64,000 bases of DNA from MKUN01 sp964481425 (GTDB taxonomy: Bacteria; Bacteroidota; Bacteroidia; Chitinophagales; Chitinophagaceae). Numbering within the stretch: position 1 is the stretch's first letter; each line of letters opens with the position of its first letter. Below, in pieces: positions 26,396-35,468 of the stretch. Under the pieces are notes generated by a model, which was not told the origin of the DNA, searched no databases, and saw only the letters and a program-made list of their open reading frames with translations. Position numbers and translations under genes: made by a program. The stretch lies in the NCBI GenBank assembly GCA_964481425.1, contig CAYZTM010000020.1:1-64000 (forward strand), read 5' to 3'.

Positions 26396-26978
26396 TACCC
26401 ATACCCTGGAGGGTCTCTATTTTTATTTTCAAATTCCTTTTACCGTTCTGTATATGGCTCTTTACCTGCATTAAAGTATAGCTAGTCTTTTGTACGATCT
26501 CAGCATAAGTAAGTTTATGCAAATAAAAAAGTTCTATACATGTTCTCTGGTCCTCATTGAGCTGGGCTAAAGCCGTCTCAAGATTACTCAGTTTTTCTTC
26601 CAACTCTATCTTTTGATGCAGATCCTGCTCAAATTCCATATCCTGCCCCAATTCAATGGTATTATTGACCACCGGCATACTGCTGCGTAGCTGCATCAGG
26701 CAGGTATTGCGGGTTACCTTCAGCAACCACGGTTTAAAATTATTTATATGGAAGCGATTTAGGTCATCCAGCATTTTGATAAATATCTGCTGTGTGGTAT
26801 CCTTTGCGGCTTCAGTATTGCGCAAATATTTAAGGCAAACACCGAACACGAGGTGGCCATACCGTTCATACAGGTAGGTAATGGCTGTGTTGTCATGTAA
26901 ATTCACATACCGATACACTAATTCATCATCCGGGAACTTTTTGTAGTCCGACACTTGTACTTGCAGTTTTGTCTTCAC
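26385..26978 (-). CDS. ECF-type RNA polymerase sigma factor
   Basis: The 197-residue sigma-70-family factor has region 2 at about residues 30-100 (DTTQQIFIKMLDDL and WLLKVTRNTCLMQLRS) and region 4 at about 130-190 (LNEDQRTCIELFYLHKLTYAEI, then VKSHIQNGKRNLKI, the DNA-reading helix-turn-helix). There is no region 3, as in the ECF group. The start is GTG at 26978; no earlier ATG is available. A near-consensus -7 box (TAATTTAG) lies upstream. It is translated with its anti-sigma partner by overlap. Confidence 0.92.
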   Translation of the reverse strand: MKTKLQVQVSDYKKFPDDELVYRYVNLHDNTAITYLYERYGHLVFGVCLKYLRNTEAAKDTTQQIFIKMLDDLNRFHINNFKPWLLKVTRNTCLMQLRSSMPVVNNTIELGQDMEFEQDLHQKIELEEKLSNLETALAQLNEDQRTCIELFYLHKLTYAEIVQKTSYTLMQVKSHIQNGKRNLKIKIETLQGMGNER

Positions 26979-27074
26979 AACCTGACTAAATTACCTAATA
27001 AAAATTAATTGGTGCAAGCCTGAACGGTTAAATGTTCGAAAATCATTCTGATTATGTGTATAAAATGGGAAAGC

Positions 27075-27106
27075 TTGTATTTTTCTGCTTCTATAAACTA
27101 TATTTG
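27075..27106 (+). promoter_or_regulatory. Bacteroidota promoter of hppA
   Basis: A TTG -33 element at 27075-27077 and a perfect -7 box TATATTTG at 27099-27106 are separated by 21 bases. The -7 box ends 28 bases before the ATG. Confidence 0.65.
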
Positions 27107-27134
27107 CAGTCATTTTTAACCGTTTTAATATTTT

Positions 27135-29333
27135 ATGAATATATCTTTTTACCTCGTGCCTTGTTTCGGCATTCTCGCCCTGTTGTACACGGTGATCAAA
27201 AGTTCCTGGGTAGGCAAGCAGGATGCAGGTAATGACCGGATGAAGGAGATCGCGAAGTACATAGCCGAAGGAGCTATGGCTTTCCTGAAAGCTGAATATA
27301 AGATACTTACCTATTTTGTAATTATTGCAGGGCTTCTGCTGGCGTTCATGGGTTACAGCAATCCTAAATCGAGCCCGGCAATCGCCTTGTCTTTTGTGAT
27401 CGGTGCATGCTTCAGCGCCATTGCAGGTTTCGTAGGTATGCGCATTGCTACCAAAGCCAATGTGCGCACAGCCAATGCTGCTCGTACCAGCCTCAGCAAG
27501 GCCCTGGCCGTTTCTTTCGGCGGCGGCTCTGTAATGGGCCTGGGTGTTGCGGGACTTGCCGTACTGGGTCTTGGCGGACTGTTCATTATACTTAAAATGA
27601 TATTTGCGCCAAATGCAGCTGTTAGCTCAGAAGAAATGGAACGTACCATAGAGGTGCTTACCGGTTTCTCACTGGGAGCAGAGAGCATCGCACTTTTTGC
27701 ACGTGTAGGTGGCGGTATCTATACCAAAGCTGCCGACGTAGGCGCCGACCTGGTGGGTAAAGTAGAAGCGGGCATCCCCGAAGATGATCCCCGGAACCCT
27801 GCCACGATAGCCGATAACGTAGGTGATAACGTGGGTGACGTTGCCGGTATGGGCGCTGACCTTTTCGGATCTTATGTGGCTACCGTTCTGGCTACAATGG
27901 TATTGGGACGCGAAACTATAACCGTTGCAGGCACTGATAATTTTAATGGCTTTGCACCGATATTGCTGCCCATGCTTATTGCCGGTCTTGGTATCGTGTT
28001 CTCTATGATAGGCACCCTGTTCGTGCGTGTATCGGACAATGTAGGTGTCAGCACATCTGCCGTACAGAAAGCACTGAATATGGGTAACTGGGGTTCTATC
28101 ATCCTCACTGCAATATCGTCTTACTTCCTTGTAAATTATGTGATGCCTGATACGATGACCCTTCGCGGACACGAATTCACAAAGAATGGTGTTTTCGGCG
28201 CTATTATGGTAGGTCTTGTAGTAGGTACCTTAATGAGTATCATTACCGAATATTATACAGCAATGGGCAAACGCCCCGTGCTTTCAATAGTTCGCCAATC
28301 TTCAACAGGTCATGCCACCAATATCATCGGTGGCCTGGCGATAGGTATGGAAAGCACTTTGCTTCCCATACTGGTACTTGCCGGCGGCATTTATGGTTCT
28401 TTCCTGTGCGCAGGCCTATACGGTGTGGCAATTGCCGCAGCAGGTATGATGGCCACTACAGCCATGCAGCTTGCTATAGATGCCTTTGGCCCTATAGCTG
28501 ATAATGCAGGTGGTATTGCAGAGATGAGCGAACTACCCAAAGAAGTGCGTGAAAAGACAGATACGCTTGATGCAGTTGGTAATACTACCGCAGCAACCGG
28601 TAAAGGTTTCGCCATTGCCTCTGCTGCACTTACTGCCCTGGCGCTATTTGCAGCCTTCGTTGGTGTTGCAGGCATCAGCGGTATAGACATCTATAAGGCT
28701 GATGTGCTTGCCGGCTTGTTCGTAGGTGGTATGATACCTTTCATCTTCTCATCGCTGCCCGTACGCGCAGTTGGGCAGGCTGCAATGAGCATGGTGGAAG
28801 AAGTTCGCCGCCAGTTCCGTACCATTCCGGGCATTATGGAAGGTACCGGCACGCCTGAGTATGATAAATGTGTGGCTATCTCTACCAATGCTTCTATCCG
28901 TAAGATGATGCTGCCGGGCGCCATCGCTATCATCTCACCATTGCTTATCGGTTTCATACTTGGCCCAGAAGTATTGGGCGGGTTCCTTGCCGGAGCTACT
29001 GTGAGCGGCGTACTGATGGGTATGTTCCAAAACAACGCCGGTGGCGCATGGGACAATGCAAAAAAATCATTTGAGAAAGGTGTAGAAATAAACGGCGAGA
29101 TATACTATAAAAAATCTGAACCGCATAAGGCGTCTGTAACAGGTGACACTGTTGGCGATCCTTTCAAAGATACATCAGGTCCATCCATGAATATCCTGAT
29201 CAAACTGATGTCGATAGTTGCATTAGTAATCGCTCCTACTATTGCCAGTGTGCACCATACTAAAACAGAAACAGCGAAAGCTCCTGTAACAAAGGAAGTA
29301 AAAACTACTACACCGATAGTAACGCTGAAATAA
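27135..29333 (+). CDS. hppA: Membrane ion-translocating pyrophosphatase (K+-dependent type)
   Basis: The 732-residue polytopic enzyme hydrolyses PPi and pumps Na+ or H+ across the inner membrane. The signature GADLVGKVEAGIPEDDPRNP and ADNVGDNVGDVAGMGADLF (PPi/Mg binding) are present at about residues 198-245. The determinant of potassium dependence is alanine in VGNTTAATGKG; K+-independent enzymes have lysine there. K+-dependent members are often Na+ pumps, but Na+ against H+ specificity cannot be decided here. The C-terminus carries an unusual charged/Thr-rich tail (HHTKTETAKAPVTKEVKTT). Confidence 0.94.
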   Translation: MNISFYLVPCFGILALLYTVIKSSWVGKQDAGNDRMKEIAKYIAEGAMAFLKAEYKILTYFVIIAGLLLAFMGYSNPKSSPAIALSFVIGACFSAIAGFVGMRIATKANVRTANAARTSLSKALAVSFGGGSVMGLGVAGLAVLGLGGLFIILKMIFAPNAAVSSEEMERTIEVLTGFSLGAESIALFARVGGGIYTKAADVGADLVGKVEAGIPEDDPRNPATIADNVGDNVGDVAGMGADLFGSYVATVLATMVLGRETITVAGTDNFNGFAPILLPMLIAGLGIVFSMIGTLFVRVSDNVGVSTSAVQKALNMGNWGSIILTAISSYFLVNYVMPDTMTLRGHEFTKNGVFGAIMVGLVVGTLMSIITEYYTAMGKRPVLSIVRQSSTGHATNIIGGLAIGMESTLLPILVLAGGIYGSFLCAGLYGVAIAAAGMMATTAMQLAIDAFGPIADNAGGIAEMSELPKEVREKTDTLDAVGNTTAATGKGFAIASAALTALALFAAFVGVAGISGIDIYKADVLAGLFVGGMIPFIFSSLPVRAVGQAAMSMVEEVRRQFRTIPGIMEGTGTPEYDKCVAISTNASIRKMMLPGAIAIISPLLIGFILGPEVLGGFLAGATVSGVLMGMFQNNAGGAWDNAKKSFEKGVEINGEIYYKKSEPHKASVTGDTVGDPFKDTSGPSMNILIKLMSIVALVIAPTIASVHHTKTETAKAPVTKEVKTTTPIVTLK

Positions 29334-29349
29334 GCAAAAGCATAAATAA

Positions 29350-29383
29350 AAAAAAATCCCGCTCTTAAGAGCGGGATTTTTTT
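29350..29383. terminator. Bidirectional terminator
   Basis: AAAAATCCCGCTC/GAGCGGGATTTTT surrounds TTAA. It serves hppA on + and the glycosyltransferase on -, whose stop codon overlaps the hairpin's edge. Confidence 0.9.
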
Positions 29384-30131
29384 ATGCGTTCTTCCTGTAT
29401 AAATTACTTTTTATCAAACCCCATTTGTGCATCCGGTGGATCATGGATACCCTAAGCACGCCCCGGCCATATTTCATACTCCGACTAAAATTGATACTGG
29501 AGGCCTCTTCGAAATATTTGGTAGGACAGGTCACTTCTGCTATCTCGTAACCATTCATGAATATCTGGGAGATCATTTCGTTATCGAACACGAAATCATC
29601 GCTATTGTAGGTAAAATCGATAGAGCGTAATACTTCGGCGGAGAAAGCACGATAACCTGTATGGTATTCACTGAGCTTTTGCCCGATCATAATATTCTCA
29701 AAAAGCGTAAGGAAACGGTTGGCTATGTACTTATACATAGGCATACCACCTTTAAGCGCCCCTTTCCCCAAAATACGGGATGCCAACACCACAGGATACA
29801 CATCCATTGCTATAATAGAGGCCATAGCATGTATCAGTTTGGGGGTATACTGGTAATCGGGGTGCAACATTATAGCAATATCGGCACCTAATTCCAGGGC
29901 CTTGGCATAGCAACTTTTCTGATTGCCTCCATAGCCTTTATTTACCTCGTGCCTGATGATGTGCTGTATGCCGAGTTTGTGTCCCACCTCAACCGTATCG
30001 TCCCGGCTATTGTCATCCACAAGAACCACATCATCAACAATATCGAAAGGAATCTCCTTATAAGTACGTTCAAGTGTTTGTGCCGCGTTATAGGCGGGCA
30101 ACACGATCACTATTTTCTTTCCGTTCAGCAT
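29382..30131 (-). CDS. Family-2 glycosyltransferase (dolichol-phosphate-mannose-synthase-like)
   Basis: The 249-residue GT-A enzyme starts IVIVLPAYNAAQTLERTY, with the nucleotide-sugar motif VVLVDDNSRDDT and an acidic metal-binding region in IMLHPDYQY. EYHTGYRAFSAEVL is typical of polyprenyl-phosphate glycosyltransferases. There is no C-terminal membrane domain. It probably transfers a sugar to a lipid carrier for envelope glycan synthesis; donor and acceptor are unknown. It seems to be a single gene with a 7/8 -7 box upstream (TATTTTTA on the minus strand, near 30149). Confidence 0.87.
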   Translation of the reverse strand: MLNGKKIVIVLPAYNAAQTLERTYKEIPFDIVDDVVLVDDNSRDDTVEVGHKLGIQHIIRHEVNKGYGGNQKSCYAKALELGADIAIMLHPDYQYTPKLIHAMASIIAMDVYPVVLASRILGKGALKGGMPMYKYIANRFLTLFENIMIGQKLSEYHTGYRAFSAEVLRSIDFTYNSDDFVFDNEMISQIFMNGYEIAEVTCPTKYFEEASSINFSRSMKYGRGVLRVSMIHRMHKWGLIKSNLYRKNA

Positions 30132-30180
30132 TTACTGGCGTTAAAAATACGGCGAACATTGCCGAAAATGAAATTTATAG

Positions 30181-30663
30181 TTAGCTGGCCACGGGAAAAT
30201 CGCCTTCTGCAGGGCGCATACTTGTTACTATCAGGTTGCTGCTTGCTTTGCCCAATAAGGTACCTTCCATATTCTCTACACTGCACTCCACATGTATGAT
30301 CTTTTTACCGACCCGTATCACTTTAGAGGTAGCGCGCAACCTGTCGCCCTGTTTTATCGCATACAGAAAATCCACATTCAGATTAAGTGAAGTATAGCCG
30401 GTCCCCATATCCAGGCTCACAACGGCCCAGCCTATCACCTCATCCATCACCAGGGCCATCATACCTCCATGGATATTGTTGTAGGGGTTAGTCATGTCTT
30501 TGCGCACCTCGAGAGATATTGTAGCACTGCCCTTTTCGATATGCTCCAGTGTAAAGTGTAACCAGTTGCCAGCGGGTGAGCGGGATTCTGTCACCAGTTT
30601 TCCTTCGAAATTCTCTTTGATAAATTTCAGCACAGAACCTGTCGGTATTTCTTTGTAACTCAT
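30181..30663 (-). CDS. PaaI-family hotdog thioesterase
   Basis: The 160-residue hotdog-fold acyl-CoA thioesterase has the family motif NIHGGMMALVMDEVIGWA (the HGG loop and catalytic Asp/Glu helix) and LNVDFLYAIKQGD. The substrate is unknown; members hydrolyse aryl- or medium-chain acyl-CoA. The ATG overlaps the stop of the upstream YdeI-like gene by 4 bases, so the two are co-translated. Confidence 0.85.
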   Translation of the reverse strand: MSYKEIPTGSVLKFIKENFEGKLVTESRSPAGNWLHFTLEHIEKGSATISLEVRKDMTNPYNNIHGGMMALVMDEVIGWAVVSLDMGTGYTSLNLNVDFLYAIKQGDRLRATSKVIRVGKKIIHVECSVENMEGTLLGKASSNLIVTSMRPAEGDFPVAS

Positions 30664-31310
30664 TGTTTTGTTTTGTTGCTCTTTAATTCCTTTTCTGTTC
30701 TTAATACCAATAACATCTCTATCATCTTCTCTATTCGTCGTTGTCTTGTTTCGGGCTTTTTAGCACCGGCTATGGCCTCCAAATATTCTCTTTTATGGCT
30801 AAATGACATAGCATAGAAAAACTCATCAAGGCCTTTAAAAGGCTTCATTGCCTTTAACCCATCGGCGGGGAGCGACACCGTGCGGGCTACATAGTCTATA
30901 CCCTCTGTCTTGCGCTGTTCCATGGGTACCGATGCCCTGGCAGGGTCCTTTTTCTTAAACCGCAGCCCCGACCAATCATCGTTTATGGAAACAGAGGAAA
31001 CACAAGTATAAAAACGGAAGGTATATTCCCATGGGTTGTTGCGTACAAGGTCGGACTGTATCCTGCCACTTTTTTTAGGGTATGCTATCCAAAATACCGC
31101 GCCATCACTCATCTTCCCTTCTAGCTTAGAAATGCAGGTATCCAACGTGTTGCCGTCTTCTGCAAATAGTATTAGCTGATCTGCCTGCTTGCCCAAGGGG
31201 ATATTCTTTTTCAGTTGTATCCCTTCAAATAAGTCCAGGCAGTCTCCCGGGACGTTAATGGCATACAAAAGCAGATCGGTATTGAAGCGTAATTTTTGAA
31301 ACAGAGCCAT
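30660..31310 (-). CDS. YdeI/OmpD-associated-family protein
   Basis: The 216-residue protein has two parts. The N-terminal part (about 1-95) contains AINVPGDCLDLFEGI and GAVFWIAYPKKSGR, similar to small DUF3052-like proteins. The C-terminal part (about 130-205) matches the YdeI/OmdA domain: FYAMSFSHKREYLEAIAGA with RRIEKMIEML. The function is unclear; YdeI-type proteins have been linked to stress and bacteriocin tolerance. ATG at 31310 is used; an in-frame TTG at 31316 is only 9 bases below a perfect -7 box. It is the first gene of a two-gene unit. Confidence 0.75.
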   Translation of the reverse strand: MALFQKLRFNTDLLLYAINVPGDCLDLFEGIQLKKNIPLGKQADQLILFAEDGNTLDTCISKLEGKMSDGAVFWIAYPKKSGRIQSDLVRNNPWEYTFRFYTCVSSVSINDDWSGLRFKKKDPARASVPMEQRKTEGIDYVARTVSLPADGLKAMKPFKGLDEFFYAMSFSHKREYLEAIAGAKKPETRQRRIEKMIEMLLVLRTEKELKSNKTKQ

Positions 31311-31325
31311 AAACAATCAACCCTG

Positions 31326-31333
31326 CAAAGGTA
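31326..31333 (-). promoter_or_regulatory. Bacteroidota -7 box (TACCTTTG on minus strand)
   Basis: A perfect TAnnTTTG match lies 15 bases upstream of the ATG at 31310, implying a very short 5' leader. Confidence 0.6.
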
Positions 31334-31363
31334 AATGTATGTTGGTGAAGAAAGCACAGGGTA

Positions 31364-32359
31364 CTAGGATAATAGCAGTTCGCACTCCCGGTATAGACGT
31401 TCTTTATTTATAGGCACAACACCTACCTCTTCGCATACCAGCCCTCCCGCCAGGTTAGCTATCTCTGCCATCAGGCGGGCATCCCGGTCAATAGCATATA
31501 CCATGGCTGCCACGGCTATTACCGTATCGCCAGCACCGGATACATCAGCGATATTTCTTAGGTGTGAGGGGATCAAAGCTGCATCCCGGTCATTATTATA
31601 GTAAACGCCATGCTCTGAGAGCGTAATAAAGGTCATTTTATGCTGCAGGGCATCTTTTAATTGTTCATGCACTTTGTTCAATGCCGGTAAGTTTATCCCG
31701 GTCAATTGTAAGTGCAATCCTTCCCGAACCTCTTTCAGGTTGGGTTTGAAGATCGAAACATGCTTGTAGACAAGGAAATTCTTAAGCTTTGGATCAACTG
31801 CCGTAACAATGCCTATCTCGTTACAATGTGCGATGATGCGTTGCACTACGTTCTCCTTCAATACTCCTTTATTGTAATCCTCGAATATGAGTACATCGGG
31901 CTTCTCGCGCTGCAGGTAGCGCAACACCATATCGATAAAGGGGTGTTCTTCTTCCAGGTACAATTCATCACCTACTTCGTCATCAAGGCGAAGCATTTGC
32001 TGGCTCTTGCTGATAACACGTGTTTTGGTAGTAGTAGTCCTTTTATTGCTGGCCATCAACAGGTCGGTACTTATACCTGCCTGTGTGGAAAGTTGCTTTA
32101 GTACCTCACCTTCATGATCGTCACCAATAACACCCGCCAAAGCTACTTTTGCACCAAGGGCGCGACAGTTGAGCGCTACATTGGCAGCGCCACCGAGCCT
32201 ACTTTCCCGTCGCTTAACAGCCACTACCGGCACCGGAGCTTCCGGTGAAATGCGCTCCACATCACCCCACCAATAATTATCGAGCATAACATCGCCCACA
32301 ACCACAACATGCAGTTGTGCCATATGTTCAAACAATTCTTGTAAGCTTGCTTTATCCAT
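31364..32359 (-). CDS. hldA: D-glycero-beta-D-manno-heptose-7-phosphate kinase (PfkB/ribokinase family)
   Basis: The 331-residue sugar kinase phosphorylates heptose-7-phosphate at C1 for ADP-heptose, an LPS core precursor. N-terminal VVVVGDVMLDNYWWGDVERISPEAPVPV is the RfaE domain-1 signature; LGGAANVALN is the substrate loop; VSGAGDTVIA near residue 270 carries the PfkB catalytic Asp. The nucleotidyltransferase domain of bifunctional HldE is absent, so a separate HldC is expected. The first 8 bases overlap the 3' end of the permease gene. Confidence 0.9.
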   Translation of the reverse strand: MDKASLQELFEHMAQLHVVVVGDVMLDNYWWGDVERISPEAPVPVVAVKRRESRLGGAANVALNCRALGAKVALAGVIGDDHEGEVLKQLSTQAGISTDLLMASNKRTTTTKTRVISKSQQMLRLDDEVGDELYLEEEHPFIDMVLRYLQREKPDVLIFEDYNKGVLKENVVQRIIAHCNEIGIVTAVDPKLKNFLVYKHVSIFKPNLKEVREGLHLQLTGINLPALNKVHEQLKDALQHKMTFITLSEHGVYYNNDRDAALIPSHLRNIADVSGAGDTVIAVAAMVYAIDRDARLMAEIANLAGGLVCEEVGVVPINKERLYRECELLLS

Positions 32360-33779
32360 TTTGTCCTTTTCCCTGTCTTTGTACTACATAGTATATGGGT
32401 ATACCAATAATAACGATAATAAGACCCGGCCAGGTATAATCAGGTTTATACATGAGCAACACCACGCAAATAAATGCCGCCAGCACTATGTACAGCAGGG
32501 GGATAACCGGGTAGCCAAATGCCTTATAAGGACGCGGGATATCGGGTCTTGTTTTACGCAACTTGAAAATGCCTGCGATCGTAAGTATATAAAAGAGCAA
32601 TACCGTAAAGATGATGAAATCGAGCAGGTCGCCATATTTGCCACTGAGGCAAAGAATAGAAGCCCAGAGGCACTGCATCCAGAGGGCCACACCGGGTACA
32701 CCTTTATTATTCAGTTTTTTTGCAGCGGGCAGGAACAAGCCATCGTTGGCCATAGTATAATACACCCTTGCGCCCGACAATATAAGCCCATTGTTACAGC
32801 CGAATGTGGACACCATGATCATCAGGGCGATGACCGTAGTACCAACCGAACCGAATATTTTTAATGCCGCGGCAAGCGCAACCCTGTCCGAAGGGGCATT
32901 GGCGATCTCCGTCATGCTCAATACATTCACATACATGAGGTTCATAGACACATAGAGCAGTGTAACGACCATAGTACCTATAAACAGGCTGAGGCCGATA
33001 TTGCGTTCGGGTTTCTTTATCTCACCGGCAATGAATGTTACGTTGTTCCAGGCATCGCTGGAGAACAAGGCCCCAACCATGGCCACACATACTGCGATCG
33101 CCAGCGTCCCCCCGGTCAGTCCCTCATGAGTGATGACATCTTTGGTCACGGTAAGCTTCTTCGCCATCCAGGCAATATCCCAGTTACTGTGCCATATACT
33201 GCTATCCTTTACCCAAATAAAACCGAATATCACCAGCGAAGCAAGGGCTGCTATCTTGGCAAAGGTGAAGAAGAATTGTATCCATTTACCATTTTTAACT
33301 CCACGTGTATTGAGGAAAGTCAACAGGAAAATAATGGCAATGCCTAATAACTGGGCGGCAGTAATATGGAAGCCATCTTTGGCACCCATCAATATGTTCT
33401 CCTCTCCTAACTGCGGAACAAGATAGCCCGTGAATTTGGCGAAGGCCACCCCCACTGCAGCGATGGTGCCAGTTTGTATTACGGCAAAAAAAGCCCAGCC
33501 ATACAGGAACCCGTACATTTTGCCAAATGCTTCGCGCAGGTACACATATTGGCCACCCGCATGGGGATACATGCCGCTGAGCTCGCCATAGCTGAGCGCT
33601 GCGGATAACGTAATGAAACCGGAAAGGAGCCAAACAACTATCAGCCAGCCGGCACTACCCACATTGCGGGCTATATCCGAACTTACAATAAAGATACCCG
33701 AACCGATCATGGAGCCGATGACCATCAGCGTCCCGTCGAGCAAAGTAAGAGAACGATGAAAAGACGGTTTATTTTCCAA
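32352..33779 (-). CDS. APC-superfamily amino-acid permease
   Basis: The 475-residue protein has about 12 transmembrane helices. The family N-terminal motif is LDGTLMVIGSMIGSGIFIVSS, the substrate-binding GSGIF loop of APC/LAT transporters, and EIKKPERNIGLSL lies further on. It imports or exchanges an unidentified amino acid. There is no ATG at the N-terminus; TTG at 33779 keeps the first helix intact and a stop lies just upstream. It sits 26 bases after ompH and overlaps hldA, so the three are probably one transcript. Confidence 0.87.
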   Translation of the reverse strand: MENKPSFHRSLTLLDGTLMVIGSMIGSGIFIVSSDIARNVGSAGWLIVVWLLSGFITLSAALSYGELSGMYPHAGGQYVYLREAFGKMYGFLYGWAFFAVIQTGTIAAVGVAFAKFTGYLVPQLGEENILMGAKDGFHITAAQLLGIAIIFLLTFLNTRGVKNGKWIQFFFTFAKIAALASLVIFGFIWVKDSSIWHSNWDIAWMAKKLTVTKDVITHEGLTGGTLAIAVCVAMVGALFSSDAWNNVTFIAGEIKKPERNIGLSLFIGTMVVTLLYVSMNLMYVNVLSMTEIANAPSDRVALAAALKIFGSVGTTVIALMIMVSTFGCNNGLILSGARVYYTMANDGLFLPAAKKLNNKGVPGVALWMQCLWASILCLSGKYGDLLDFIIFTVLLFYILTIAGIFKLRKTRPDIPRPYKAFGYPVIPLLYIVLAAFICVVLLMYKPDYTWPGLIIVIIGIPIYYVVQRQGKGQNG

Positions 33780-33805
33780 CAGCAGATGATTTTACAAGAA
33801 AAATA

Positions 33806-34438
33806 CTACTTATTTTTCTTTGTAGTATCACTATTCTGGCTGACAGTAGAATTCATTCCTTTTATCACATCATTGGTTATATCCAGGTCCTTGTTGGTGA
33901 ATAGGATAGAACCACCCTGTGAATAGGATAATATATAATCGTAGTGCTTGTCTTTATTGTAGCCTTCAAGAAATTTATCGAGGCGCTGTTGCAGGTCTTT
34001 ATTAAAGTCATCCTGCTCCTTAAGCAATTGTTCCGTAAGTACCTGTTTACGTGTTTCCAGGCTCTGCTGCATCTGGGTAAGACGCTTTTCTGCCGCCTCA
34101 TACTCCGATTGGGTAAGCGTATTGTTTTGCGCCTTTTTCTGCACATTCATATAGTCGTTCTGTATCTGCTGGGCCGAGCGCTGCAATTCAGCATCCACAT
34201 CCTGCTGACGCTTCTTGAACTGGTCCTTTTTGTTTTTCAGGTATTCATAATGTGCTTCCAGCGTATCTATATTGACGTATGCAATACGCCCTTCGCCATT
34301 TACCATTGCTGTACCGGGGTTACTGCCGGAAGTGGAAGCCGCCGGGCCATCATTCTTTTTACCCGAGAAATGCATGCCGAATAGTATCAAAACACCTATG
34401 AGGGCCAGGGCGCTGAAAACAGTTGCGAGATTTTTCAT
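33806..34438 (-). CDS. OmpH/Skp-family periplasmic chaperone
   Basis: The 210-residue protein has an N-terminal signal anchor (residues about 6-26), a disordered Gly/Ser stretch, IAYVNIDTLEAHYEYLKNKK (the Skp beta-strand plus start of the first arm), a long coiled coil of about 100 residues rich in Gln/Lys/Glu, and a closing strand DYILSYSQGG. Skp proteins are trimeric jellyfish-shaped holdases for outer-membrane proteins. The hydrophobic N-terminus lacks an obvious cleavage site, so it may be membrane-tethered. Confidence 0.85.
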   Translation of the reverse strand: MKNLATVFSALALIGVLILFGMHFSGKKNDGPAASTSGSNPGTAMVNGEGRIAYVNIDTLEAHYEYLKNKKDQFKKRQQDVDAELQRSAQQIQNDYMNVQKKAQNNTLTQSEYEAAEKRLTQMQQSLETRKQVLTEQLLKEQDDFNKDLQQRLDKFLEGYNKDKHYDYILSYSQGGSILFTNKDLDITNDVIKGMNSTVSQNSDTTKKNK

Positions 34439-34482
34439 CTGATTATATTGTTCTTTAAAGACCGTACCGAATGCCGATGCGA

Positions 34483-34490
34483 CAAAAATA
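34483..34490 (-). promoter_or_regulatory. Bacteroidota -7 box (TATTTTTG on minus strand) for ompH
   Basis: A perfect TAnnTTTG match lies 44 bases upstream of the ompH ATG at 34438. It lies between the TonB terminator and ompH, consistent with an independent transcript. Confidence 0.6.
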
Positions 34491-34549
34491 ACACCTAAAC
34501 AACGACTTTACGCATATGGGCTTTCTTAAAATTAGTTTAAAAATGGAAA

Positions 34550-34577
34550 AGGGCTACCCTGTGAAGGTAGCCCTTTC
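34550..34577 (-). terminator. Terminator after tonB operon
   Basis: GGGCTACC/GGTAGCCC with a 7-base loop is followed on the minus strand by a short T-rich run, 18 bases after the tonB stop. Confidence 0.75.
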
Positions 34578-34594
34578 GTTTATTCAAAAATAGC

Positions 34595-35404
34595 TTACTG
34601 CAGTTTGAACACGATAGGCAATGTAAAGTAAACCTTTACAGGACGACCATTCTGCTTACCGGGCTTCCATTTAGGCATGCCTGCTACCACACGTTTGGCT
34701 TCCTCATCGCAACCTCCGCCTATACCACGTACAACAGAGATATCGGATACTGCACCATCTTCGTTCACCACAAATTTCAATATCACACGGCCCTCAATAT
34801 TGTTCTCTTTTGCCTGCTCGGGGTAACGGATATTCTTAGCAAGGTAGCTGGTCACATCTACTGAAGACTCCGGCATCTGCTCCACGTAAGTATATATCTG
34901 CGGTGGTGGCGGTGCTTCAACAACACCTGTACCTGTACCAGGCTTATCTACTATACCGGGGTCGATACCATTAACGTCACCGGCCTGGGTTTTGATACCT
35001 GCAGATGCATCCTTCAGTTCTTTCTGCTCCGGTGGCTTCTCTTCTTCCTTCACCTCTTCATCCTTCTTGATCACCGGCGGAGTGAACTTCACCGTTGGCT
35101 TGACCGGTGGCGGTGGCTCAGCAGGTGGCGGAGGTGGTGGTGGCTTCTTTGGATCGATAGGCGGTGGCTCGGCGAGTGTCACCTGCTTCATGATAGCTAT
35201 AGGCTTTTTCTCGTTCTTAGAACTTAAAAGGCTGGCTATTGCAGGCCCCGCTACGGCAAGCACAATAATGCTAATACCTATTACGGCAGCATTGCGCATG
35301 CGCGTCGGGTATTTTTTGCGCAACTCATAGCCGCCGTAGGTCTTATTACGGCCCTCGAACAAGATGTCGAGGTAGTCGCTATTGAGTATTTTGTTTATGT
35401 CCAT
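34595..35404 (-). CDS. tonB: TonB energy-transducing protein
   Basis: The 269-residue protein spans the periplasm and passes proton-motive energy from ExbB/ExbD to TonB-dependent receptors. It has a short cytoplasmic N-terminus, a transmembrane helix at about 38-60 (AVIGISIIVLAVAGPAIASLL), a Pro-rich spacer (KKPPPPPPPAEPPPP at about 85-105), an acidic/Lys region, and a C-terminal TonB domain (about 180-269) with YPEQAKENNIEGRVILKFVV. The 38-residue cytoplasmic N-terminus (DYLDILFEGRNKTYGGYELRK) is the usual Bacteroidota form. It is the last gene of the exbB-exbD-exbD-tonB operon. Confidence 0.94.
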   Translation of the reverse strand: MDINKILNSDYLDILFEGRNKTYGGYELRKKYPTRMRNAAVIGISIIVLAVAGPAIASLLSSKNEKKPIAIMKQVTLAEPPPIDPKKPPPPPPPAEPPPPVKPTVKFTPPVIKKDEEVKEEEKPPEQKELKDASAGIKTQAGDVNGIDPGIVDKPGTGTGVVEAPPPPQIYTYVEQMPESSVDVTSYLAKNIRYPEQAKENNIEGRVILKFVVNEDGAVSDISVVRGIGGGCDEEAKRVVAGMPKWKPGKQNGRPVKVYFTLPIVFKLQ

Positions 35405-35468
35405 TTTAGAAATACCTTTTTATTACAATTTAAAGATGCATCCCGCGCGAAAATCCATAAGGCAAGGC

